A DNA stretch of 64,000 bases, taken from assembly GCA_003142855.1 (NCBI GenBank), contig PLNW01000134.1:1-64000 (forward strand), in the 5' to 3' direction. The notes below the pieces were generated by a model that worked only from the letters and a program-made list of their open reading frames with translations, searched no databases and was not told the DNA's origin. The stretch comes from Myxococcales bacterium. GTDB taxonomy: Bacteria; Myxococcota_A; Polyangia; Fen-1088. The position numbers and the translations under genes are program-made. Below, in pieces: positions 17,568 through 26,986 of this stretch (position 1 is its first letter; each line of letters starts with the position of its first letter).

Positions 17568-18758
17568 TTATCCCCTTCCCAAAGACGGTCGCCCGCCCAG
17601 CGGCGGACGGCCACCACCGGGTGCGGCCCCTCCGGCCGAGATGATCTGCTCCAACTCTTCCGGCTCCGAGGTGTGGCCGACGGCTTCCTCTAGGGTGATG
17701 AGGCGGCGCAGGTACAGGCTGGCCAGGCTCTGGTTCAGCGTCTGCATACCCGACTTGCCCTGACCGATCTGCATGATGGAGTAGATTTGGTGAATCTTGT
17801 CCTCGCGGATGAGGTTGCGAATGGCGGCATTGGGAACCATCACTTCCAGGGCCGGGATGCGTCCCTGGCCCGTCGCCCGCGGGAGCAGCGCCTGACTGAT
17901 GACTCCCTCCAGCACGAAGGAGAGTTGCGCGCGAACCTGCGACTGCTGATTCGGGGGAAACACGTCGATGATGCGGTTAATGGTCTGCACCGCCGAGTTG
18001 GTGTGCAGGGTGGCGAAGCAGAGGTGGCCGGTTTCCGCCGTCACCAACGCGGCCTCGATGGTTTCCAGATCCCGCATCTCGCCGATGAGGACCACGTCGG
18101 GGTCTTGGCGCAGGATGTACTTGAGCGCCTTCTTGAAGGATTCCGTGTCAGCGCCCACCTCGCGTTGGTTGATGAGGCACTTCTTGTGCGGGTGCAGGTA
18201 CTCGATGGGATCTTCGACGGTGATGATGTGCTCGTGCCGCTCGGAGTTGATCTTGTCAATCATGGCCGCCAGGCTGGTGGTCTTGCCCGAACCGGTGGGG
18301 CCCGTGACCAGGACCAGTCCACGCGGCTTGTTGCACAACTCCTCGATGACCGGCGGCAGCCCCAGTTCAGCGAAGGACGAGATCTTGAATGGGACGGTCC
18401 GAAACGCGCCGCCCACAGCCCCGCGCTGCATGAAAAGGTTGGCGCGAAAGCGCGCCAGGCCGCGCACCCCAAACGAAAAGTCCAGCTCGCGTTCCTCCTC
18501 GAAGTGCAGTTTTTGGGTGTCAGTCAACACCGAATAGCAAAGCTGCTTGGTGTCCACCGGGGAGAGCGGATTGACCCGCAAGGGAACCAGCACACCGTCG
18601 ATGCGAAGTTGCGGCGGCGAGCCGGTGGTGATGTGCAGGTCGGAGGCGCCTTGCTCCACCATGGCCTTGAGCAGCTGCTGCAGGTTGACGGTAAGCCCAC
18701 CAGCCTGAGGGGGCGGCGTTTGATTGGGGTTAGTCTCCAACGGCCATCCTCTAGTCAC
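17568..18758 (-). CDS. pilT: Type IV pilus retraction ATPase PilT
   Basis: A 396-residue hexameric ATPase that depolymerises pili and powers twitching. Walker A GPTGSGKT lies at about residues 153-160, the Asp box at LIGEMRDLET, the His box at GHLCFATLHTNSA, and the PilT-specific AIRNLIRED motif (C-terminal AIRNLIRE) is intact. The start is a GTG whose first bases overlap the end of pilB by 8 bp, so translation is coupled. A Pro/Asn/Gln-rich leader of about 20 residues and a Gly/Pro-rich tail extend the core by about 50 residues relative to the usual 345. Confidence 0.95.
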   Translation of the reverse strand: MTRGWPLETNPNQTPPPQAGGLTVNLQQLLKAMVEQGASDLHITTGSPPQLRIDGVLVPLRVNPLSPVDTKQLCYSVLTDTQKLHFEEERELDFSFGVRGLARFRANLFMQRGAVGGAFRTVPFKISSFAELGLPPVIEELCNKPRGLVLVTGPTGSGKTTSLAAMIDKINSERHEHIITVEDPIEYLHPHKKCLINQREVGADTESFKKALKYILRQDPDVVLIGEMRDLETIEAALVTAETGHLCFATLHTNSAVQTINRIIDVFPPNQQSQVRAQLSFVLEGVISQALLPRATGQGRIPALEVMVPNAAIRNLIREDKIHQIYSIMQIGQGKSGMQTLNQSLASLYLRRLITLEEAVGHTSEPEELEQIISAGGAAPGGGRPPLGGRPSLGRG

Positions 18759-20448
18759 CGGCGGTGATGCGGGCGACCTCGTCTACCGAGGTGACGCCTT
18801 CGCAGATCTTGCGCACGCCTGACATGCGCAGGGTTCGCATGCCTTCGCGGATCGCTTCTCCCTTGATCTCGACCGCAGCCGCCCCCTGCAACACCAGTTC
18901 CTTCAGGGCATCCCTAAAGGGCATGACCTCGTAGAGCGCCACGCGACCCTTGTAACCCGATCCGCCACAGACTTGGCAGCCGACGCCGCGCTGGCAAGTT
19001 GCGGTTGCGATCTCCTCTTCGGTCGCGCCCAGAACCTTGAGCTCGTCCTTGGGCGTTTCCGTGGGTTGCTTGCAGTTCACACAAATCTTGCGAATCAGAC
19101 GCTGCGCCTGAACCAGTTGCACCGAAGCCGTGACCAGGAACGGCTCGACCCCCATGTTGAGCAAACGGGTGATGGTGGACGGCGCATCGTTGGTGTGCAG
19201 CGTGGACAACACCAGGTGGCCGGTGAGCGCCGCCTTGATGGCGATCTCGGCCGTTTCGAAGTCGCGAATCTCGCCGATCATGATGATGTCGGGATCCTGC
19301 CGCAGAAACGAGCGCAGAGCCGCCGCGAAGTTCAGCCCGATATCTTCATGCATCTGAACCTGGTTGATGCCGGGAAGGTTGTACTCGACCGGATCCTCGG
19401 CCGTGCAAATGTTGTCGCTCAAGGTGTTCAGCTCGGAGAGAGCCGAATACAGGGTGGTGGTCTTGCCCGAGCCGGTCGGCCCGGTGACCAGCACCATTCC
19501 GTAGGGGCACTCGATGGAGGTCTTGAAGTCGGCCAGTTGGTCCGGTTCGAAGCCGAGCTTGGTCATGTCGAGCTGCAGATTGCTCTTGTCGAGGAGCCGG
19601 AGGACGATCTTTTCCCCGAACAAGGTGGGCAGAACCGAGACGCGGAAGTCCATCTCCTTGTCTTGGCCCACCTTGAGCTTGATGCGGCCATCCTGAGGCA
19701 AACGGCGTTCGGCGATGTCCAGGTGAGCCATGATCTTGAGGCGGCTGGAGAGCGCGGCCTTGAGCTTCACCGGCGGCGACATCTCCTCGTGCAGCACGCC
19801 ATCGATGCGGAAGCGAACCCGGTAACTCTTCTCGTAGGGTTCGACGTGGATGTCGGAAGCGCCCTTCTGGATGGCTGAGAGCAAGAGGTGGTTGCACAGC
19901 TTGACCACGGGCGCGTCGTCCGCGGCTCGCTCGAGATCGGTCAGGTTGATCTCAGACTCGGCGGAAGCCCCTACCTCCACCTCGTCCTGGATCTCGTTCA
20001 TCACCTTGGTGAGGTCGAGTTCTTCCCGCCGGTTGTAGTACCTTTCGATGGCCTCCGAGATGCCGACATCGGAGGCCACCACGGCTTCGATGTTGTAGCC
20101 TGTGACGAACTTGAGATCGTCGATGGCGAGGATGTTGGAAGGATCGGCGATGGCCACAATCAGGGAGGAGCCAGCCCGGTTGACTGGCACCACCCGATGC
20201 CGCAAGGCCACGTCCTTGGGTACGAGCGCGATGACCTCGGCGTCGATGTCGAACTCCGCGAGATTGACCGCGGGTACGCCGTACTGCTTGGAGAGAAACT
20301 GGGTCAGATCCTCCTCGGGGATGGCCCCAGTCTTGATGAGAGAATTCCCCAGTCGGTCACCCGACTTTCTGCTCTCTTCTTGTGCGCGTTGGAGCTGCTC
20401 CGGCGAGATGATCTGATCTCGCAGTAAGAGCTCTCCGAGTCGACTCAT
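18751..20448 (-). CDS. pilB: Type IV pilus extension ATPase PilB
   Basis: A 565-residue secretion ATPase that drives pilus assembly. The N-terminal MshEN/GspE-N region (RLGELLLRDQIISPEQLQRA, LVPKDVALRHRVVPV) may bind c-di-GMP in relatives. The core has Walker A GPTGSGKT, the Asp box (TAEDPVEYNLPGINQVQ), Walker B (MIGEIRDFET) and the His box (LSTLHTNDAPSTI). A four-Cys zinc site follows (CVNC ... CQVCGGSGY). The ATG is in place with a GGGGG-containing leader. It heads the pilB-pilT-pilC-pilS block. Confidence 0.96.
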   Translation of the reverse strand: MSRLGELLLRDQIISPEQLQRAQEESRKSGDRLGNSLIKTGAIPEEDLTQFLSKQYGVPAVNLAEFDIDAEVIALVPKDVALRHRVVPVNRAGSSLIVAIADPSNILAIDDLKFVTGYNIEAVVASDVGISEAIERYYNRREELDLTKVMNEIQDEVEVGASAESEINLTDLERAADDAPVVKLCNHLLLSAIQKGASDIHVEPYEKSYRVRFRIDGVLHEEMSPPVKLKAALSSRLKIMAHLDIAERRLPQDGRIKLKVGQDKEMDFRVSVLPTLFGEKIVLRLLDKSNLQLDMTKLGFEPDQLADFKTSIECPYGMVLVTGPTGSGKTTTLYSALSELNTLSDNICTAEDPVEYNLPGINQVQMHEDIGLNFAAALRSFLRQDPDIIMIGEIRDFETAEIAIKAALTGHLVLSTLHTNDAPSTITRLLNMGVEPFLVTASVQLVQAQRLIRKICVNCKQPTETPKDELKVLGATEEEIATATCQRGVGCQVCGGSGYKGRVALYEVMPFRDALKELVLQGAAAVEIKGEAIREGMRTLRMSGVRKICEGVTSVDEVARITAGD

Positions 20449-20607
20449 GTTACCCCCATGAGCCGTCGACAGATCCGAACGGCTCCTTTAGCAATTGTAA
20501 AACAGTAACAGGGGGTTAGCAGCGAGGCAAGATCGAGCCGTGGCGCGACGGCATTCAGCCGCGCCACCGTCGGGACCGGCACTTGCCTGGATTGGGCTCG
20601 GGAAAAC

Positions 20608-21741
20608 CTACTGGGCGAACGGATCCACCCAGCCGCCTTTGGCCGGTTTCTTGGAGGCCGCGGACTTGGCCGCAACCGGCCTTGGCGCAGCGCTCTTGGG
20701 TGGTCGAGGGGACTTGACCGCGTGATGAGCCCTCACTCTTGCCCCTGACTGGGATTCACCCATGCCAAACTCTTCGGGTGCGGGCTGGGCCGCCGGAGCC
20801 TCGGCTGGGGCCCTCCTGGCCGCAGCGGCGGCAGCTGGCTGTGCGGCCACCGGTGGTTCGGTGGGAGTCGGCAGTGGGACCACCTGCGGCGCAGGATTCG
20901 CCGGCTGCGCCGGCGGCACCGGAACCACGGGCCTAGCCACCAGCGTTGGCACTTGAGCCGGTAGCGCCGTTACAACCGTGCGTGGCGGAGCCATGAGCCG
21001 GGAGAGCACGCCGCCGACCAAGACCGCGGCGAGCATCATGAACCCAAACATGGGGTAGGAGATCTGGATAAACTTGTTCGGGGCCAGAACGGTTGGCCGC
21101 AGGTTCCCGCCGATGGGGGGCGCAAGAACCTGCGGCTCCATAAACACGGGCGGGGCCACCGGTGCTGCTGGAAGGATGAAGTTCTCCGCCTCGCGGGCAG
21201 CAGCCTCCTGTTCCTCAGCCAGAAGCGGGTTGGCTGTGACGACCGTGCGCTCGTCGGAAACGTCCGCAAGGGATGGCGCACCCGATGGGAAGAGATTGGC
21301 CAAGGGAGAGGCCACAGGATGCGACGAACTGGGCCGCGCCGGGGCGAACGGGGGTGGCTCTTCAGCCGCCTCGCTCTCGTCGGGAGTGGCTGACGGTGTT
21401 GGCAGAACCAGCTTCTCGAGCAGATCCTCGTAGGCCATGTTGGTGGCCGAGGCGGACTCCGCTTCAGGCGCTTGTCCACTCGCAGGCTCGTCCGCGACGG
21501 GAGGAGGAAGCAGATACGACTCCAGCTGCACGGGGCTCGGCGTCTCCAGCGAGACCTCGAGCTCATGACTCAGGTCAGATGTGGCAGCATGTGCGACGTC
21601 GGCCTCTGGCTCCTCGGAACCGTCAGCGGTCTTCGACCCGCCGGCGTTCACTTCGTCCATTTCCAAGAGGCCGGAGATCTCTTCGATGGCTTCGTCGGGG
21701 GGCAAATCGGTCTTGCCTGTCGTCCCGGGCCCACTCGTCAT
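20608..21741 (-). CDS. Pro/Ala-rich single-pass membrane protein of unknown function
   Basis: A 377-residue protein with no recognised family. The first 225 residues are acidic, low-complexity and rich in Ala/Glu/Pro/Ser, containing two possible helical motifs (AIEEISGLLEMDE, MAYEDLLEKLVLP). One membrane segment lies at about 229-250 (MFGFMMLAAVLVGG). The rest is Pro/Ala/Val-rich and ends in a basic tail with a Trp-Val-Asp-Pro-Phe motif. The layout suggests cytoplasmic N-terminus and an envelope-spanning C-terminal rod. AAGGAAA precedes the ATG. It lies 160 bp upstream of pilB on the same strand, so it may belong to the pilus region, but that is inference. Confidence 0.7.
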   Translation of the reverse strand: MTSGPGTTGKTDLPPDEAIEEISGLLEMDEVNAGGSKTADGSEEPEADVAHAATSDLSHELEVSLETPSPVQLESYLLPPPVADEPASGQAPEAESASATNMAYEDLLEKLVLPTPSATPDESEAAEEPPPFAPARPSSSHPVASPLANLFPSGAPSLADVSDERTVVTANPLLAEEQEAAAREAENFILPAAPVAPPVFMEPQVLAPPIGGNLRPTVLAPNKFIQISYPMFGFMMLAAVLVGGVLSRLMAPPRTVVTALPAQVPTLVARPVVPVPPAQPANPAPQVVPLPTPTEPPVAAQPAAAAAARRAPAEAPAAQPAPEEFGMGESQSGARVRAHHAVKSPRPPKSAAPRPVAAKSAASKKPAKGGWVDPFAQ

Positions 21742-21859
21742 AGGGAGTTTCCTTTCTTTCGCATGACAAGCAATTCACCGCGCTAGCCGTGGGTGACTGC
21801 CCACGCAGTTTCCCGGCGAGCCAGCTCAAAGTCAATCCCCTGTGTGGGCGTGAACACGT

Positions 21860-21888
21860 TTGACAGGGCAAGAGCTGCTCCCTATGGT
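21860..21888 (+). promoter_or_regulatory. Candidate sigma-70 promoter for the RlmI-like gene
   Basis: TTGACA at 21860-21865 and TATGGT at 21883-21888 with a 17-base spacer, in the divergent region between the Pro/Ala-rich protein gene and the methyltransferase gene. Visual consensus match only. Confidence 0.45.
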
Positions 21889-21962
21889 TCACACCCTGCC
21901 GTGTCTCTTCTACTCTGCGCCGTCATGCATCTGCCCGCTCCTCGCTGTCTCGAGGTGTCAGG

Positions 21963-23228
21963 ATGAAACGCGCCGGGCGCGTTGCGTCTAGGATTCCGCG
22001 AGCCCCAGTGCCGGGGATGTTCGTCCGCGAGGGGTCGTATCGACTTCCCGACGACGTAACGCGGCGGTTGCGTGGCGGCCACCCATGGGTCTTTCGTGAG
22101 GCATTGGCCGGACGGGCCATGAGCGAGCAAACCGGCGCTGTGGTTGATTTGCTGGCGGGAAATGGCGCCTTCGTGGCGCGCGGATACCTAGACCGGGACC
22201 ATTCGGTAGCTGTCCGCGTGCTCTCGCGCGATCCGACCGAGCGGGTTCACCCGGGATCCGGAACTATTGCCAAACGCTTGCAGCGCGCCGCACAGCTACG
22301 CTGGCTGCTGCTCGGACCGGACCGGCCCACTGCCCTGCGTCTGTTCGCGGGCGAGAGTGAGGGCCTGCCAGGCGTCACCGTTGATCGCTATGGCGACTTC
22401 GTGGTTGTGCAGTGGTACTCCTCCGGCGCCCTGCCCTGGCGCGATGAACTGCTGGACGCGATCGCGGAGGCGATTCATCCGCGTGGCATCTACGAACAGA
22501 AGCGACTGCGGCCCCTGGCCGGCCAGGCTCCGGCGGATCCCGCAACCCGAGCGCGTGGTGAAGAGGCCCCTCTCGAAGTGGTAGTCGAGGAAACCGGTTG
22601 TCGTTTCGCAGTGGATGTGACAGCGCCCCTGGGCGTCGGATTCTTCCCCGATTTGCGCCTGGGACGCGACAGCGTGACCCGGCGGGCCGCCGAGCGCCGC
22701 GTGCTCAATCTCTTCTCCTACACCGGTGCATTTTCCGTGCGCGCAGCGCGAGCCGGCGCCGCCGAAGTCGTGGCAGTAGACACCTCGGCCAAGGCCCACG
22801 CGCGCGCGCGACGCAACTACGAACTCTCGGGTCTCGACCCGGCTCGCATGGAGCAGGTCACCGGCGAAGCGAGCAAGACGCTTGAGCGCTTCTCTTCACG
22901 CCACCGACGTTTCGACATCGTGATCTGCGATCCGCCGACCTTCGCCCATGGCCAGGGCCCCGGCCGGACCTTTTCGGCCGCATCGGACTTGGCTGAGCTC
23001 GCCGGAGCCGCCGGGGCCGTGCTCGAGCCAGGCGGACTGCTCGCGTTTGCCAACAACGCGGCCAAGCTGTCAGCCGCCGAGGTGGACAAAGCACTGGCCG
23101 AGGGAGCCGCCCTGCGGGGCTTTGAGTTGCGGGTCATCGAGCGCCAGGGCCTTCCCCCTGACTTTCCCGTGCATCCCGGCTTTCCCGAGGGCAACTACCT
23201 CAAGTTCGTGCTGGCGGTGCGCGTGTAG
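21963..23228 (+). CDS. RlmI-family 23S rRNA cytosine-C5 methyltransferase-like protein
   Basis: A 421-residue class I SAM-dependent methyltransferase. The N-terminal PUA-like domain contains RRLRGGHPWVFREAL, then the EEHD-like linker domain (LFAGESEGLPGVTVDRYGDF). The Rossmann domain has LNLFSYTGAFSVRAARAGA for SAM binding and ICDPPTFAHGQG for catalysis, all as in RlmI/YccW, which makes m5C1962 in E. coli 23S rRNA. The ATG at 21963 gives a basic leader; an ATG at 22017 would start closer to the conserved region. A promoter candidate lies about 75 bp upstream. Confidence 0.88.
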   Translation: MKRAGRVASRIPRAPVPGMFVREGSYRLPDDVTRRLRGGHPWVFREALAGRAMSEQTGAVVDLLAGNGAFVARGYLDRDHSVAVRVLSRDPTERVHPGSGTIAKRLQRAAQLRWLLLGPDRPTALRLFAGESEGLPGVTVDRYGDFVVVQWYSSGALPWRDELLDAIAEAIHPRGIYEQKRLRPLAGQAPADPATRARGEEAPLEVVVEETGCRFAVDVTAPLGVGFFPDLRLGRDSVTRRAAERRVLNLFSYTGAFSVRAARAGAAEVVAVDTSAKAHARARRNYELSGLDPARMEQVTGEASKTLERFSSRHRRFDIVICDPPTFAHGQGPGRTFSAASDLAELAGAAGAVLEPGGLLAFANNAAKLSAAEVDKALAEGAALRGFELRVIERQGLPPDFPVHPGFPEGNYLKFVLAVRV

Positions 23229-23264
23229 CGAAGGCCGGCGCGAAACGCGCTTGCGACCACGCCC

Positions 23265-23471
23265 CTACTGGGGTCCTGAGATTTCCTTCGCGTGATTCAT
23301 GGGCTGGGCGGCGGCGAGCAAGTGCTGGCGCACCATGCCCACATGATCGCGCAAAACGTAGAGCTGGTCAGCGAAAGACAAGGGCGTCTTGAGTTCATTC
23401 ACGGAACGCTCGATGGCGTCGATGCGGCTGAGAAGCTCGGTCTGTTCCTCGGGCGTTGGCTGCGCCAGCAT
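23265..23471 (-). CDS. Small predicted coiled-coil protein
   Basis: A 68-residue reading frame beginning MLAQPTPEEQTELLSRIDAI, with a heptad-like Leu/Ile/Val pattern through residue 55 and no membrane segment or Cys. GGTGAG lies about 11 bases before the ATG. It sits between the RlmI-like gene (convergent) and thiE (same strand, 63 bp upstream), filling a gap otherwise empty. No family recognised; coding status rests on position, start context and helical composition. Confidence 0.55.
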   Translation of the reverse strand: MLAQPTPEEQTELLSRIDAIERSVNELKTPLSFADQLYVLRDHVGMVRQHLLAAAQPMNHAKEISGPQ

Positions 23472-23534
23472 TTCGATTCTACACTCACCCCGGCCAGCGC
23501 CAGCCGGAGATCGGCCTCGACCGCCGGCCCCCTG

Positions 23535-24173
23535 CTACGCACCGAACGCCTCCGCGACCCGCCTCGCCGCAGCCACGGGATCACGAGCGTGGTCGATGGC
23601 CGCGATGATCGCTGCAGCGCTGGCCCCGGTCGCGGCCACAGCCTCGACGTTCGCCAACGTGATTCCCCCAATAGCGACCACGGGAAAAGAAACCGCAGCA
23701 CACACCTCGCGTAGGCGCTCCAGCCCGACCGGCGGCTCTGCATCGGCCTTGCTTTGGGTGGCAAAGATGGGGCCGAAGCCGATGTAGTCGGCCCCGTCGC
23801 GCGAGGCGGCCTGCGCCTGCGCCCGATCGTGCGTGGATACGCCGATGATGAATCGCTGGCTGGCGCGCATGCACAGGGCATCGCGCACCGGCAGGTCGCC
23901 CTGTCCGAGATGGACCCCGTCCGCGCCCACGGCCAGGGCCACATCGAGTCGGTCATTCACCAACAGAGGGACACCCGCCGCTCGGCACGCCGGCAGGAGC
24001 AGCGCCGCGGTCCGCCGGAGGTCAGCCGCGCCCATGCGCTTGGCCCGCAGCTGCATGCACGCGGGCCGCGCCGCTAGTCGCGCTTTAGCCCGCGCGAGAA
24101 AAGTCGTTGGGTCCTCGGGGATTTCGCCCGGCAGATCGAGAATTGCGTAGTATCCGCGCAGCACGAAGGGCAT
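23535..24173 (-). CDS. thiE: Thiamine-phosphate synthase
   Basis: A 212-residue TIM-barrel enzyme joining HMP-diphosphate and the thiazole phosphate to make thiamine phosphate. Recognisable segments: MQLRAKRM, VPLLVNDRLDVALAVGADGVHLGQGDLP, IIGVSTHD, ADYIGFGPIFATQSK and PVVAIGGITLANV with the phosphate-binding Gly loop. The length is standard. The start lies 46 bp from the divergent uvrB start, so both promoters share a very short region. No other thi genes or TPP riboswitch are visible nearby. Confidence 0.95.
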   Translation of the reverse strand: MPFVLRGYYAILDLPGEIPEDPTTFLARAKARLAARPACMQLRAKRMGAADLRRTAALLLPACRAAGVPLLVNDRLDVALAVGADGVHLGQGDLPVRDALCMRASQRFIIGVSTHDRAQAQAASRDGADYIGFGPIFATQSKADAEPPVGLERLREVCAAVSFPVVAIGGITLANVEAVAATGASAAAIIAAIDHARDPVAAARRVAEAFGA

Positions 24174-24219
24174 TTGACAGCTACACTAGCGCGCGCGTGA
24201 GATCTGTCGAGACACGGTC

Positions 24220-26220
24220 ATGCCGACGCCGTTCAAGCTGAAGACCGATCTGGTGCCCACTGGGGACCAGCCGCGCGCCATCGAAGAGCTGGTCGCGGGC
24301 GTCAAGCGCGGCGATCCGGCGCAGGTTCTGCTCGGCATCACGGGAAGTGGCAAGACCTTCACCATGGCGCATGTGATTGCCCAGGCCCAGCGCCCCACCC
24401 TGGTCATGGCTCACAACAAGACCCTGGCGCATCAGCTGTACGGCGAGTTCAAGACCCTGTTTCCCGACAACGCCGTCCATTTCTTCGTCAGCTACTACGA
24501 CTACTACCAACCCGAGGCCTACGTCCCGTCGACCGACACCTATATCGAGAAGGATTCGCTCATCAACGAAGAGATCGATCGCATGCGCCACGCGGCCACC
24601 TATGCCCTGCTCACCCGACGTGACGTGATCATTGTGGCGTCGGTGTCGTGCATCTACGGCATCGGTGCGCCTGAAGCCTATCTCGACATGAAGATCGATC
24701 TGGCCGCTGGCGTGGAAGTGCGGCGCGATGCGGTCCTGCGCCGCCTGATCGAAATCCAGTATGAGCGCAACGACATGGACTTCTCCCGCGGCACGTTCCG
24801 CGTGCGCGGCGACGTGGTGGAAATCTTCCCGGCCTACGAGCGGGAAAAGGCCCTGCGCGTGGAATGGTTCGGCGACGAGATCGAGACCATTTCCGAAGTG
24901 GACCCCCTGCGCGGCAAGGTGCTGCGCAAGCTGGACGAAGTTTCGATTTTTCCTGGCTCGCACTACGTGACCCCAAGCGAGCAACTGGTGCGAGCCATGA
25001 GCGGCATCAAGGAGGAGCTGCGCGAGCGCCTCACCGAGCTGCACGCAGGAAATCAACTCGTGGAAGAACAGCGCCTGCAGCAGCGCACGCTCTATGACCT
25101 TGAAATGCTGGAGCAGATGGGCCGCTGCAAGGGCATCGAGAACTACTCGCGCCATTTGTCGGGCCGCAAGCCCGGCGAGCCTCCTCCGACCCTGCTCGAC
25201 TACTTCCCCGAGGACTGCCTGACCTTCGTGGACGAATCACACCAGACCGTGCCCCAGATCGGCTCCATGCACAAGGGCGACCGCTCGCGCAAGCAGACGC
25301 TGGTGGAATTCGGATTCCGTCTGCCTTCGGCGCTCGACAACCGGCCGCTGCGCTTCGAGGAGTGGGAAGCCCGCATCCACCAGGTTGTCTTCGTGTCGGC
25401 GACCCCCGCGAACTACGAGATCGAGCGAGCTGGCGGCGTCCTGGTCGAGCAGATCATCCGGCCCACTGGGCTGCTCGATCCCGAGATCGAGGTTCGGCCG
25501 GTGGCCTCGCAAGTCGACGACCTTTTGGCCGAAATCCGCACGCGGGTTGCTGCGGGCGACCGCATACTGGTCACCACGCTGACCAAGCGCCTAGCCGAGG
25601 ATCTGACCGAGTACTACGCCGACCTAGGCGTGCGCGTGCGCTATCTGCACTCGGACATCGACACGCTGGAACGCATCGAGATCCTGCGCGATCTACGTTT
25701 GGGCACGTTCGACGTGCTGGTGGGGATCAATCTTCTGCGCGAGGGGCTGGACCTGCCCGAGGTGTCGTTGGTGGCCATCCTCGACGCCGACAAGGAAGGC
25801 TTCCTGCGCGCGGAACGCTCGCTCATCCAAACCATTGGCCGCGCCTCTCGCAACGTGCGCGGCAAGGTCTTCATGTACGCCGACCACGAGACCGATTCGA
25901 TGAAGCGAGCCATCTCGACTACGCGGCAGCGGCGCGAGCTGCAGCAGGAACACAACCGCAAGCACGGCATCACGCCCAAGACCATCAGCAAGGCCATCCA
26001 GGATCTGACGGGCACAGCCCAGGATGACTTCGTCGATTTGGGCAAGCTGGCCCTGCCCAAGAAGGGGAAGCGAACCCTGGCACGCGACGAACTGCCTGGT
26101 GTGATCGCGCAGCTCAAGAACGAGATGATGGATCTGGCCGAGAAACTGGAGTTTGAAAAGGCCGCCGCCATCCGCGACCGTATTCTGCAGCTCGAACAGC
26201 TTCAGCTCGATATTGCGTAG
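24220..26220 (+). CDS. uvrB: Excinuclease ABC subunit B
   Basis: A 666-residue nucleotide-excision-repair helicase-like subunit. It has Walker A GITGSGKT (residues 39-46), the [13 protein letters not shown] segment, the [12 protein letters not shown] beta-hairpin that clamps damaged [14 protein letters not shown] (Walker B), [30 protein letters not shown] and [13 protein letters not shown] (helicase motifs V-VI). The C-terminal UVR motif ([25 protein letters not shown]) binds UvrC. Full length. Its stop codon directly abuts a 76-bp two-hairpin repeat. Confidence 0.98.
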   Translation: MPTPFKLKTDLVPTGDQPRAIEELVAGVKRGDPAQVLLGITGSGKTFTMAHVIAQAQRPTLVMAHNKTLAHQLYGEFKTLFPDNAVHFFVSYYDYYQPEAYVPSTDTYIEKDSLINEEIDRMRHAATYALLTRRDVIIVASVSCIYGIGAPEAYLDMKIDLAAGVEVRRDAVLRRLIEIQYERNDMDFSRGTFRVRGDVVEIFPAYEREKALRVEWFGDEIETISEVDPLRGKVLRKLDEVSIFPGSHYVTPSEQLVRAMSGIKEELRERLTELHAGNQLVEEQRLQQRTLYDLEMLEQMGRCKGIENYSRHLSGRKPGEPPPTLLDYFPEDCLTFVDESHQTVPQIGSMHKGDRSRKQTLVEFGFRLPSALDNRPLRFEEWEARIHQVVFVSATPANYEIERAGGVLVEQIIRPTGLLDPEIEVRPVASQVDDLLAEIRTRVAAGDRILVTTLTKRLAEDLTEYYADLGVRVRYLHSDIDTLERIEILRDLRLGTFDVLVGINLLREGLDLPEVSLVAILDADKEGFLRAERSLIQTIGRASRNVRGKVFMYADHETDSMKRAISTTRQRRELQQEHNRKHGITPKTISKAIQDLTGTAQDDFVDLGKLALPKKGKRTLARDELPGVIAQLKNEMMDLAEKLEFEKAAAIRDRILQLEQLQLDIA

Positions 26221-26296
26221 TCGCGTGGGGAGCCCGCCGGCTATGCCGGCGGCGCACCATCGCGGGAGGGTTTGGGAACCCTTTCAGGGTTCCCAT
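26221..26296 (+). repeat. Two-hairpin dispersed element, copy A
   Basis: A 76-bp element filling the gap between the convergent ends of uvrB (stop 26218-26220) and trmB (stop 26303-26305). Element positions 14-21/25-32 form an 8-bp stem with a 3-base loop. Positions 54-62/66-74 form a 9-bp stem (GGGAACCCT/AGGGTTCCC) with a 3-base loop. A second copy lies at 60288-60363 in the opposite orientation and matches at 67 of 76 positions. Three pairs in the first stem (15/31, 18/28, 19/27) change in a compensatory way. Here it could serve as a bidirectional terminator or mRNA-end protector. Confidence 0.9.
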
Positions 26297-26302
26297 AGAA
26301 AA

Positions 26303-26917
26303 TCATGTTCGCCGGTAGCCCAGCCGCCAGATGCGGATGCCCATCATCTCGCACTGCCGTTCGCGGCGCGAACGCGCGGCGAAGGGATTTTCGCGCAGAA
26401 AGGTCCACGGCTCGCGCAGGTTGACGAAGCGTCGCGAGCAGTCGTGTTCCAGAACCGACATAGCGTCGAGCGCGATGTCGAAGACGTCGCTGGCCACGTA
26501 GATCTCGCCACCCTCGGCCAGCAAATCAAAAACCTCGGCCGCCAGTTCGGGCGACATCACGCGCCGCTTGTGCTGACGTGCCTTCCACCACGGATCGGGA
26601 AAGTTGAGGAAGAAGCGGCTCACCCGGCCGGCAGGAAGAAGCCGGTGCAGGTCGACGGACATGTTGGCAAACACGCTGCGGACTTGCTTGAGCCCTTGTC
26701 GCTCACATGCGGCGTTGGCCAGCACCACAACGTCGCGGCGGATCTCGATGCCCAGGTAGAAGCGGCCTGCATCCTCCGCGGCCCGGGTCATGAGAAAGTG
26801 GGCCTCGGCCGAGCCCAGTTCCACCTCAATCGGAACCCCGGCCGGCAGCTCGGGTGGCTCGACCGCGATTTGAAAGAAGTTCGCCTTGAGTGGGTTGACG
26901 TGCTGACGAATTCGCAT
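26303..26917 (-). CDS. trmB: tRNA (guanine-N7-)-methyltransferase
   Basis: A 204-residue SAM-dependent enzyme that forms m7G46 in tRNA. It shows VELGSAEAHFL (SAM-binding acidic loop), YLGIEIRRD, the family hallmark FPDPWWKARQHKRRV, and the late AARSRRERQCEMMG segment. The length is typical of compact TrmB. It is 69 bp downstream of yidC on the same strand and ends against the two-hairpin element. Confidence 0.95.
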   Translation of the reverse strand: MRIRQHVNPLKANFFQIAVEPPELPAGVPIEVELGSAEAHFLMTRAAEDAGRFYLGIEIRRDVVVLANAACERQGLKQVRSVFANMSVDLHRLLPAGRVSRFFLNFPDPWWKARQHKRRVMSPELAAEVFDLLAEGGEIYVASDVFDIALDAMSVLEHDCSRRFVNLREPWTFLRENPFAARSRRERQCEMMGIRIWRLGYRRT

Positions 26918-26986
26918 CGCTATGCTAGGGCTGGCCTCTCCCGTTCCCGCTGGGCCAAGACTACCCCAGATCCACGACGGTGGCGC

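Noticed and set aside
26114..26296. 60-codon minus-strand frame beginning MGTLKGFPNPP
   Set aside because: It is the translated copy A element running into uvrB antisense; informative as a repeat signature, not as a gene.
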